A DNA stretch of 64,000 bases from Vreelandella maris (GTDB lineage Bacteria > Pseudomonadota > Gammaproteobacteria > Pseudomonadales > Halomonadaceae), in contig NZ_JABWCV010000004.1 in assembly GCF_013371085.1 (NCBI RefSeq), positions 62,001 to 126,000 on the forward strand, read 5' to 3'. The stretch's first letter is position 1. Every line of letters begins with the position of its first letter. The notes beneath the pieces were generated by a model. That model did not search any database. It saw nothing but the letters and a program-made list of their open reading frames with translations, and was not told the origin of the DNA. The translations under genes were made by a program, and so were the position numbers. Positions 57,019-64,000 of the stretch are shown piece by piece.

Positions 57019-58692
57019 TTAGCTAGCGTGTTCACGGTGTTGCGCGCCCAGCAAGCGGGGTAGCGTAAGGGCAAGCATAAAGCCAATTAATGGCAAACCC
57101 GCTTGCACGAGCGCCCACACGCCGATTAAGCGTCGGTTACTGCCCGCAGCCAGCGCAACGGCCTCCGTCGTTACCGTCGTGACACGCCCGGCCCCGAGTA
57201 GTTGAGTGGGCAAGTATTGGCCGATACTGATCGCTAAGCCCACTGCAAAGGCCGTTAACAGCGGGGCTAATAGTAGCGGTAAGCGCACGCGCCAAAATGC
57301 AGCGCTGCGTGACACGCCCAATGAACGTGCCACCTGCAGCCAGCGAGGATCCAGTTGGCGGTACGCCTCGGCTAACGAAAGATAGACATAAGGCAGTACA
57401 AACAGTAAGTGGCCCGCGATGACGAGGCCTAGCTGAGGACGAATACCAACGCTTTCAGCCGCGACAATCAGCCCAAAAAGAAAGGCAATTTGCGGTACCA
57501 GCAGCGGTAAGTAGAGCAGCCATAGAGAGCGTTTTGGCTGAAGGTGCTGGCGGTGCTCGTTCTCAAGCGTCGCGAGTACCAGCGCAGTCGCCAGCGTCGT
57601 GGAAATAAGCCCAACTAGCGCTGTCGTGAGCAGCGGTGACGCAAGCATGGAGCCACTGCGCTGCCAGTGATCGAGTGTCAGCATCTGCGGCAGTACTTCC
57701 GGAAACCGCCAAAAGCCAGCCACAGAGAACAGCCCCAAGCCGATCAGGGCAGCCAGTGCCATACTGCTTGAAATCAGTAATGCTGAGCGGCCAAACAGCC
57801 GCAGTGCGGTTTCGCCACGCTGGCGACTGCCATCGGTCAACCAGCCACGCGTAAGTGTGCGAATAAGTTGTTCCAGCAGCCACCAGCAGAGTAGCGCGGC
57901 GAGCGTAATGCCAAGTTGCAGCACCGCCGCCGCCGAAGCCATAAAACGGTGGCTAATATCGGGGTCGTTAAACCAGCCAAGAATCGACACGCTGAGCGTG
58001 GGGGGAAGCGTTGGTCCCAGAATCAGCGCCATATCGACGACCGACGTGGCATAGGCGATCACCGCATACACCGGCAGGCGAATCAGCGGATAAAGAGAGG
58101 GCAGTACGGTTTTTAGCCAAGCTATTGTAGGTGAGTAACCCAGCGACCGCGCTAGCATTAAGCGCTTCTCAGGCGCTAGCTGCGGTAGTGCTGCTAAGCT
58201 CATCAGCAGCAGAAACGGCACCTCTTTCAGCACCAGCCCGGCCATCAGAGAGAGCCCCAAAGGATCATTGACGATCAACGCATCCGGCGGACGCTCCCAG
58301 CCCGTTAGTGAGGGCGATATCAGCCGCGCCACGAGGCCTGAAGGGGCAATCAAAAAGGCAAAGCCAAACGCAATAGCGGCATGAGGGATAGCCAGCAGCG
58401 GCGAGACCAGCCGCCGAATACTACGATCTAACCAAGTGCCTCGACTGGCCGCTAAAAACAGCACTACCATCATTAGCGCGAGGGCGGTGCTCACTAACCC
58501 GCTGGCAAAGCTAATGGCTACTGATCGCTCTAGCCCCGGCTGGGCGAACAGCATTTGCCAGGGGGCTAAGCTAGCGGTATGGCCGCCTAGCGCAGGCAGG
58601 TAGCCAAATGCTGGCAGCAGAACCATCAGCAGCCCTGCGCCTACCGGTAGTACGAGCAGGGCAATGATGAGTGCCGGGGCCAGTCGCAGCAT
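57019..58692 (-). CDS. ABC transporter permease, YnjC-like (double permease)
   Basis: The 557-residue inner-membrane protein has about 12 membrane segments arranged as two binding-protein-dependent permease domains. EAA loops are near 180 (MLARSLGYSPTIAWLKTVLP) and near 470 (QVARSLGVSRSAAFWRVRLP). A single chain with both halves fits YnjC and ThiP. It starts 3 bp after the ynjB-like stop. Substrate unknown. Confidence 0.88.
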   Translation of the reverse strand: MLRLAPALIIALLVLPVGAGLLMVLLPAFGYLPALGGHTASLAPWQMLFAQPGLERSVAISFASGLVSTALALMMVVLFLAASRGTWLDRSIRRLVSPLLAIPHAAIAFGFAFLIAPSGLVARLISPSLTGWERPPDALIVNDPLGLSLMAGLVLKEVPFLLLMSLAALPQLAPEKRLMLARSLGYSPTIAWLKTVLPSLYPLIRLPVYAVIAYATSVVDMALILGPTLPPTLSVSILGWFNDPDISHRFMASAAAVLQLGITLAALLCWWLLEQLIRTLTRGWLTDGSRQRGETALRLFGRSALLISSSMALAALIGLGLFSVAGFWRFPEVLPQMLTLDHWQRSGSMLASPLLTTALVGLISTTLATALVLATLENEHRQHLQPKRSLWLLYLPLLVPQIAFLFGLIVAAESVGIRPQLGLVIAGHLLFVLPYVYLSLAEAYRQLDPRWLQVARSLGVSRSAAFWRVRLPLLLAPLLTAFAVGLAISIGQYLPTQLLGAGRVTTVTTEAVALAAGSNRRLIGVWALVQAGLPLIGFMLALTLPRLLGAQHREHAS

Positions 58693-58695
58693 GGT

Positions 58696-59940
58696 CTAGT
58701 TAACGCCGTAACGCTCAAGCCATGCGTCTTGCAGGGCGGTCATCCAGCTGGGGTGCGGCTCGGGTAGCGTGTTTGAGAGCGCGTCCGCCGGAAGTTCTGA
58801 GGGGTGGCGCTCGCCCTGCTGAAACAGTGCCTGATCAGCGGCGTCCAACTGCGCGATATCCAGCACGCTGCGGTCGCCCCACATTGCCAGCGACTGCTTT
58901 TCGGCCTGGGCTTGCGGTGAAAGCAAGAAGTCGGCAAGCACCATGGCACCGGCTTTATGGGGCGAGTTGTAGGGAATGGCCACAAAGTGGACATTACCCA
59001 GCGTGCCGCCTGCCAGGACGTAGCTGCGCACGCTTTCCGGCAGTTCATACTCCATGACCGCCACGGCGGCATCGGTGGGGTAGAACGAAAAGGCCAAACT
59101 CAGCTCACCGTCGCTCATCAGTGTGCGCAGGTTGGGGCCGGAGTCGGGGAAAGTTCGCCCGCTGCGCCACAAGTGCGGGTGGAGTGCATCCAGATAAGCC
59201 CACAATGGTTCAGTCACGGCCTCAAAATCGCTCTCTGACACCGGCTGATAAAGCGCCTCATCTTGCTCAGTAAGCTCAATCAACGCCTGCTTTAAAAAAG
59301 TGCTGCCGGTGAAGTCAGGTATGCGCGGATAGCTAAACTGGCCGGGATTCTCTTCGGCCCAATCGAGTAGCGACGGCATATCCTGGGGAGGGGCTTCGGT
59401 TTGAGCGCTGTCGTAATAGAAGGTGATCTGGGCTTTACCCCATGGCGACTCATAGCCCTCGGTGGGTAGCGTAAAATCGGTGACAACCTCAGGGTTTTCG
59501 GCCGCGTTGGTGAGCGCAAAATGGGGCAGTGCCTCGGCGAAGGGGCCAAACAGCAGGTCGTTTTCGCGCATCGCGGCAAAGTTTTCGCCGTTGATCCAAA
59601 TGAGGTCGATACTGCCATCGTCACTGTTACCCGCCTGTTTTTCCGCCAGCACCCTCGCCACCGCACTGCCGGTATCGTCCAGCTTTACGTGCTCAACCTC
59701 GATGCCGAACTGCGCCTGCATCTGCTCCGCTACCCACTCGATATAACGATTGGTGCGCGTGTCGCCACCCCAGGCATTCCAGTAGACGGTTTGGCCTTCG
59801 GCTTCTGCCACAACGTTTTGCCAATCACTAGGGTCAGGATTGGCCATGGCAGGCAGCGCAAGGGCTAGCATCGCGGTGGAAAGGGTAGTGGCGAGCGCTG
59901 TTGAGAACGTCCCACGCAGAGGATTAAGGTCAGTCGGCAT
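58696..59940 (-). CDS. ABC transporter periplasmic solute-binding protein, YnjB-like
   Basis: The 414-residue protein has a signal peptide (about 1-34, LSTAMLALALPAMA) followed by a type-2 periplasmic binding fold. Features include QTVYWNAWGGDTRTNRYIEW, DLIWINGENFAAM and a late aromatic-rich segment. It matches E. coli YnjB, whose ligand is unknown. The ATG at 59940 has GAGGTG before it; an in-frame ATG four codons earlier has none. It forms an importer with the next two genes. Confidence 0.88.
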   Translation of the reverse strand: MPTDLNPLRGTFSTALATTLSTAMLALALPAMANPDPSDWQNVVAEAEGQTVYWNAWGGDTRTNRYIEWVAEQMQAQFGIEVEHVKLDDTGSAVARVLAEKQAGNSDDGSIDLIWINGENFAAMRENDLLFGPFAEALPHFALTNAAENPEVVTDFTLPTEGYESPWGKAQITFYYDSAQTEAPPQDMPSLLDWAEENPGQFSYPRIPDFTGSTFLKQALIELTEQDEALYQPVSESDFEAVTEPLWAYLDALHPHLWRSGRTFPDSGPNLRTLMSDGELSLAFSFYPTDAAVAVMEYELPESVRSYVLAGGTLGNVHFVAIPYNSPHKAGAMVLADFLLSPQAQAEKQSLAMWGDRSVLDIAQLDAADQALFQQGERHPSELPADALSNTLPEPHPSWMTALQDAWLERYGVN

Positions 59941-59982
59941 CGCACACCTCATATTAGTAGGGAAAAACAGTAGGGCAAAACG

Positions 59983-61026
59983 TTATAGGGAGGCTTGCAA
60001 GCACTGAAGCTCGCTATGAACGTGGTCAATGATCGGCAGCGAGAGGTAGTGTTCAACGCGGTCGCGCACGTGGTCAATCACTGTGGGGTCGGTGAGTTCT
60101 GCCGACCAATCTTCACCGAGCTGCAGGGCATCCTTGGCGTTTAAGTGCTGGGCGCGCCATTTAGCACACCACGTCAGCGACCAAAGCCAGGTGGCCCGGC
60201 GGCAGGCGACCAGTGTGTCGGTATCTGGAGACACGTCCATGGTGGCTTGCCAGCGGCGGTAAAAATGAATCACGTCGCTTAGCGATAGCTCGGCTTGGCT
60301 GTTGATATCCCAGGTGGTCGAGGTGTAGAGCGAGGTGTGGGCCAGGTCGATCCCTGGAAGGCCGTAGCGGCACTTCTCTAAATCCACCAATACGGCGCGG
60401 CCATCATCACGGATCAAGAAGTTGCCGGGGTGCGTATCAAAGCTAATTAGCGTAGGGGTGGCATCGCTTAGGTGGGGTGGAAGGAGATCAAGCTCCTGCT
60501 TAATGCGTTGAGTCACTTTGCTCGAAAGCTGCGCATCCCCTAACCAGTTAGCCTGCTGGCGCACTTCATCGACCATCGCCTGCCACGGGTTTTCAGGGGC
60601 GAGCAGTGGCGCTCGTGCCGCGAGAGCGAGCAGTGGCTGACGGTGCAGGCTGGCAAGGGCATCTGCAATGGCGGGAAGGTCTTCCGGCAGGCTGGCCAGA
60701 CGGCCGCGGATCGCCTCAACCAACAACCCGCCACGGGGCAACGATTCGTTTGGTGGCAGCGTGTCATAAAGCGTTGGCGTGTGCCCGCCAGGGCTAGAGC
60801 GGCGATAACAGGCGGCCTGGTAGGCAAGGTTCGCTTCCGGAGGCAGGTTCATCTGGCTCTGTTTCGGTAGCCGCGCCACCCAATCATCGCCATCGGTGCG
60901 ATGCACCCAGACATGATCATGAGCTAGCCCAGTATCCGCCATTGGAGAAAGCTCGCGGTACGTAATCCCGGCCCGCTCAAGTTCGGTCGCCAGCGCTTCT
61001 AATTGCGCCACAGTTGGTGTCGGCAT
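59983..61026 (-). CDS. APH-family phosphotransferase
   Basis: The 347-residue protein has the aminoglycoside/choline/thiamine kinase-like fold. The catalytic loop is LISFDTHPGNFLI near 193 (Asp and Asn in place) and the metal segment is AVLVDLEKCRYGLPGIDLAH. The substrate could be a small alcohol or sugar; antibiotic resistance is only one of many possibilities. It is the first gene of the minus-strand cluster, 42 bp upstream of the solute-binding protein gene. Confidence 0.8.
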   Translation of the reverse strand: MPTPTVAQLEALATELERAGITYRELSPMADTGLAHDHVWVHRTDGDDWVARLPKQSQMNLPPEANLAYQAACYRRSSPGGHTPTLYDTLPPNESLPRGGLLVEAIRGRLASLPEDLPAIADALASLHRQPLLALAARAPLLAPENPWQAMVDEVRQQANWLGDAQLSSKVTQRIKQELDLLPPHLSDATPTLISFDTHPGNFLIRDDGRAVLVDLEKCRYGLPGIDLAHTSLYTSTTWDINSQAELSLSDVIHFYRRWQATMDVSPDTDTLVACRRATWLWSLTWCAKWRAQHLNAKDALQLGEDWSAELTDPTVIDHVRDRVEHYLSLPIIDHVHSELQCLQASL

Positions 61027-61188
61027 AGAGCAGTCCGTATTGTTGCTGAATCAGCGATGCCACGTCGTGGCTGTTCTTGTACCAACCTTACACGTTTCGT
61101 AAGAAAAAGTGATTAAGACTGATTAAAACAGAACAGACGGCGCTATAGATACCAGACAGGGAGCTCACATAGTGCCACATAACGCAAA

Positions 61189-61215
61189 GCGCCCACCTTA
61201 TGATGCGGTGGGCGC
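61189..61215 (-). terminator. Terminator after the SPW-repeat gene
   Basis: A 9-bp GC-rich stem (61189-61197 with 61207-61215) has a 9-nt loop; on the minus strand a short T-rich stretch follows. The rest of the gap between 61027 and 61288 shows nothing gene-like. Confidence 0.65.
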
Positions 61216-61288
61216 GTAAGCTAAAGACCGTTATTCACTTGCCTATCCAAGGGCGATAGGGTCGCCGCTGGAAACAAAACAGCAATAC

Positions 61289-61663
61289 TTAGCTTCGGTT
61301 CGTTGAAGCTACCACGTTTCGCGGTTGCTTTTCCGTAGTAAGACTGGCGCCAATCTCGATGATACCGAGAATCACATGCGGCAAATAGACCGTATCCGCG
61401 AAGCCAAACAGCCACGGAGAAACCAGCAACAGAACACCGCTGATCAGATCCATGGTGAGGTGGAGTGGCATGGGGATCATGTGCATAAGCCCAAGCTCAT
61501 ACTTGGTCATAATGGCTGACGCCAGCATGACCACACCCAAGATGATCGGCACCCACTGAGCAGCACCTCCCGTGGCGAAGCCGAGCAGGAAGGGAGCGAC
61601 GATAAGCAGCAGGCCCATTAGATAATCGACCATCCCGTGTACCCGAGTTGAAATAAAGCGCAT
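61289..61663 (-). CDS. SPW-repeat membrane protein
   Basis: The 124-residue protein has four membrane segments in two halves, each with an SPW-like motif: IVAPFLLGFATG near 21 and LVSPWLFGFADT near 80. The family has no known function. A strong AAGGAGG precedes the ATG. It lies alone between the phosphotransferase and valS. Confidence 0.88.
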   Translation of the reverse strand: MRFISTRVHGMVDYLMGLLLIVAPFLLGFATGGAAQWVPIILGVVMLASAIMTKYELGLMHMIPMPLHLTMDLISGVLLLVSPWLFGFADTVYLPHVILGIIEIGASLTTEKQPRNVVASTNRS

Positions 61664-61823
61664 GGCTATCCTCCTTAATATGCCAAGTGGTTTAACTGCC
61701 GATTCAATGCAGCATTAACCGACATCACTATTAACATAGTAAAGGAGGTTCGGGTTTCCAGCGGTAAGCATGCTTTTTGGCAGGTAATTGCTTAATTAAA
61801 AAGGATTTATAACATTCGTTAAT

Positions 61824-61852
61824 GGGCGGCACCGCTAAGTACCGCCCTTTTT
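61824..61852. terminator. Hairpin downstream of valS
   Basis: A 6-bp GC stem (61824-61829 with 61842-61847) has T5 on the plus-strand side. For valS, on the minus strand, the T run is on the wrong side, so its use as the valS terminator is doubtful. Confidence 0.35.
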
Positions 61853-61875
61853 AGCTGCAAGCTATAAAAGCGTTA

Positions 61876-64000
61876 TTACAGCGCCTCGATCTTCGCCCGT
61901 TGTTCTTCCAACAACTGTTTGGCAGCTTGGAACTCGGCCAGCTTGCCGCGCTCTTTATCCACCACCGCAACTGGTGCTTTGGCGATAAAGCCATCGTTGC
62001 CGAGTTTTTTCTCGATGCCGCCGATCAGCTTGTCCTGCTTGTCGATCTCTTTACTAAGGCGAGCGATTTCGGCGTCTTTGTCGATGAGATCCGCCATCGG
62101 CACCAATACTTCCATATCGCCTACCAACTGCGTGGCTGAGAGCGGGGCGTCGTCTGGGTTTTCAAGCCAAGTGACGCTTTCCAACTTGGCGAGTTTGGAA
62201 AGGAAGTGGCGGTTGCTTTCCAGACGCTCGGCGTCTTCGGGCTTGCCTTTGGTCAGCAGCACGTCGAGCGGTTTGCCGGGGGCGATGTTCATTTCAGCGC
62301 GGATGTTACGCACGGCGATGATGACGCCTTTGAGCCACTCGATATCCAGGCTGGCCTGTTCGTCGATTTTACTCTCATCGGCTTCTGGCCAAGCTTGCAG
62401 CATGATCGTTGCGTCATCACCCATAAACACACCTGCCAACGGTGAGACGCGTTGCCAGATCTCTTCGGTGATATAGGGCATCATCGGATGGGCCAAGCGC
62501 AGGATAGCTTCTAGTACGCGCACCAACGTGCGGCGAGTGCCGCGTTTGGCTTCGGCCGTCGCATTTTCGTCCCACAGTACGGGTTTGGATAGTTCCAAAT
62601 ACCAGTCGCAGTACTCATTCCAGATGAATTCATACAGCGCTTGGGAGGCGTGGTCAAAGCGGTACTCGTCCAGCGCCTTAGTGACCTGGGCTTCGGTTTT
62701 TTGTAGCTGCGAGATGATCCAGCGATCGGCGAGGGAAAGCTCAACCTCGTCACCGTTAGTGCCGCAATCTTCGCCTTCGGCATTCATCAGCACGTAGCGT
62801 GAGGCGTTCCACAGCTTGTTGCAGAAGTTGCGGTAGCCGTCCAGGCGGTTCATATCAAACTTGATATCGCGCCCGGTAGTGGCCTGGGAGAGGAACGTAA
62901 AGCGCAGCGCATCGGTGCCGTGGGCTTCAATGCCGTCTTTAAACTCATCCTTAGTGGCTTTGGCAATCGCCTTGGCCTGTTTCGGCTGCATCATATTGCC
63001 GGTACGCTTTTCGAGCAGCGCCTCCAGGCTGATCCCGTCGATCAAGTCGATAGGATCGAGCACGTTGCCCTTGGATTTGGACATCTTCTGGCCCAGACCA
63101 TCGCGTACCAAGCCGTGCACATAAACCGTCTTAAATGGCACCTCTTTGGTGAACTTCAGGGTCATCATGATCATCCGGGCTACCCAGAAAAAGATGATGT
63201 CAAAGCCAGTGACCAGCACGCTGGAGGGGTGAAAGGTCTCAAGCTCCGGCGTTTTTTCCGGCCAGCCTAAGGTACCAAACGTCCACAGGCCCGAACTAAA
63301 CCAGGTGTCGAGTACGTCTTCGTCCTGTGTCAGCACGACATCGGGTTCAAGGGCGTGCTTCTCGCGCGCTTCTGCTTCGCTGCGGGCAACGTACACATTG
63401 CCTTCGGCGTCGTACCAGGCGGGAATGCGGTGGCCCCACCAAAGCTGACGGGAAATACACCAATCCTGCAGGTCACGCATCCAGGCAAAGTACATGTTTT
63501 CGTAGTTTTTAGGCACGAACTGGATGTCGCCGTTCTCCACCGCCTCGATAGCGGGCTTGGCGAGGCTTTCCACCGCCACAAACCACTGGTCGGTAAGCAA
63601 CGGCTCAATGACATCGCCAGAGCGATCGCCATAGGGCAGGGTGTTGTTAACGGCTTCGACTTGCTCCAGCAGGCCAAGGGCATCCATATCGGCAACGATC
63701 TGCTTGCGCGCTTCAAAGCGGTCAAGCCCTGCGTACTTGGCGGGCAGCGTGGCGTCTTCGTCGGGCTGGGGCTGGCCTTTAAGATTAAAAATCTCAGCTT
63801 GCTCAAGGATTGTCGCATCTTTGGAGAAGACGTTGATCAGCAGATGGTTCTGACGCTTGCCGACTTCATAGTCATTAAAGTCATGAGCCGGGGTGATCTT
63901 GACGCAGCCGGAGCCTTTCTCCATATCGGCATGTTCATCAGCAACGACCGGAATACGGCGGCCTACCAGCGGCAGCTCGATAAATTTGCCGACCAGTGAG
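61876..64000 (-). CDS. valS: Valyl-tRNA synthetase, 5' part missing at window edge
   Basis: The C-terminal 708 codons are present; the frame continues past base 64000. The visible part begins in the editing domain ([13 protein letters not shown]). It then has the class I lysine signature [12 protein letters not shown] near the middle, the anticodon-binding domain ([20 protein letters not shown]) and the C-terminal coiled coil ([20 protein letters not shown]) typical of ValRS. The full enzyme is about 950 residues, so about 240 are missing. Confidence 0.97.
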   Translation of the reverse strand, partial: SLVGKFIELPLVGRRIPVVADEHADMEKGSGCVKITPAHDFNDYEVGKRQNHLLINVFSKDATILEQAEIFNLKGQPQPDEDATLPAKYAGLDRFEARKQIVADMDALGLLEQVEAVNNTLPYGDRSGDVIEPLLTDQWFVAVESLAKPAIEAVENGDIQFVPKNYENMYFAWMRDLQDWCISRQLWWGHRIPAWYDAEGNVYVARSEAEAREKHALEPDVVLTQDEDVLDTWFSSGLWTFGTLGWPEKTPELETFHPSSVLVTGFDIIFFWVARMIMMTLKFTKEVPFKTVYVHGLVRDGLGQKMSKSKGNVLDPIDLIDGISLEALLEKRTGNMMQPKQAKAIAKATKDEFKDGIEAHGTDALRFTFLSQATTGRDIKFDMNRLDGYRNFCNKLWNASRYVLMNAEGEDCGTNGDEVELSLADRWIISQLQKTEAQVTKALDEYRFDHASQALYEFIWNEYCDWYLELSKPVLWDENATAEAKRGTRRTLVRVLEAILRLAHPMMPYITEEIWQRVSPLAGVFMGDDATIMLQAWPEADESKIDEQASLDIEWLKGVIIAVRNIRAEMNIAPGKPLDVLLTKGKPEDAERLESNRHFLSKLAKLESVTWLENPDDAPLSATQLVGDMEVLVPMADLIDKDAEIARLSKEIDKQDKLIGGIEKKLGNDGFIAKAPVAVVDKERGKLAEFQAAKQLLEEQRAKIEAL

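Noticed and set aside
56371-59940. Thiamine transporter ThiBPQ
   Set aside because: The permease and ATPase resemble ThiP/ThiQ, but the solute-binding protein looks like YnjB and no TPP riboswitch is visible upstream. The substrate is left open.
59983-61026. Aminoglycoside resistance gene
   Set aside because: The APH fold is shared by many metabolic kinases, and the context is a transport cluster rather than a resistance element.

Overview
The window looks like core chromosome of a moderately halophilic gammaproteobacterium, most likely Halomonas or a close relative (Halomonadaceae). This is an inference from protein content and gene order: coaBC-dut-algC-argB-slmA, map-glnD-dapC-dapD-dapE, rpsB-tsf-pyrH-frr-uppS-cdsA-dxr-rseP-bamA-skp-lpxD-fabZ-lpxA-lpxB-rnhB-dnaE-accA-tilS, and rho-ubiD-fre. 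No rRNA or tRNA gene, transposase, phage gene or CRISPR array was seen.

Layout. 1-4800 (minus): coenzyme A synthesis, dUTPase, hexose-phosphate mutase, arginine synthesis and the nucleoid-occlusion factor SlmA, cut by the left edge. 4972-9135 (plus): radC, rpmB-rpmG, mutM, an rRNA methyltransferase and a thioesterase. 9311-11361: alanine dehydrogenase, slyX, and a membrane-anchored cold-shock-domain protein. 11439-19196 (minus): map-glnD and the succinylase-branch lysine/peptidoglycan genes dapC, dapD and dapE. 19544-40504 (plus): a long translation, cell-envelope and replication block. It makes ribosomal protein S2, EF-Ts, UMP kinase, ribosome recycling factor, undecaprenyl-PP, CDP-diacylglycerol, DOXP reductoisomerase, the sigma-E protease, BamA/Skp, lipid A enzymes, DNA polymerase III alpha, acetyl-CoA carboxylase alpha and TilS. 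ppx (minus) overlaps tilS tail to tail. 42570-46179: rho, ubiD and a flavin reductase.

46239-48603 is the most interesting stretch. A 43-codon leader ORF carrying the run Tyr-Trp-Tyr-Trp-Phe is followed by competing RNA hairpins and an intrinsic terminator. A second small ORF with a Gly-Tyr repeat then ends two bases before a type I DAHP synthase, the first enzyme of aromatic amino-acid synthesis. This has the layout of a trp-type attenuator controlling entry to the shikimate pathway. The next gene has its start codon inside a 12-bp inverted repeat.

48649-51559 holds lipoproteins, a YdjM-like membrane protein and glyoxalase I. A roughly 140-bp imperfect palindrome (MITE-like) separates it from a tightly packed eight-gene minus-strand cluster (61026 down to 51712). 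That cluster encodes a phosphotransferase, a YnjBCD-like ABC importer, two 'rSAM/selenodomain-associated' transferases, a TVP38-membrane-domain/flavin-disulfide-reductase fusion, and a stand-alone homologue of the domain usually fused to SelD. The window ends with an SPW-repeat membrane protein and valS, cut by the right edge.

A recurring oddity is short (13-16 bp) imperfect tandem repeats in intergenic gaps. Two of them start at the stop codon of a gene (dut, bamA) with a period that places stop codons in all three frames. All calls were made by reading the sequence; no database search or folding program was run.
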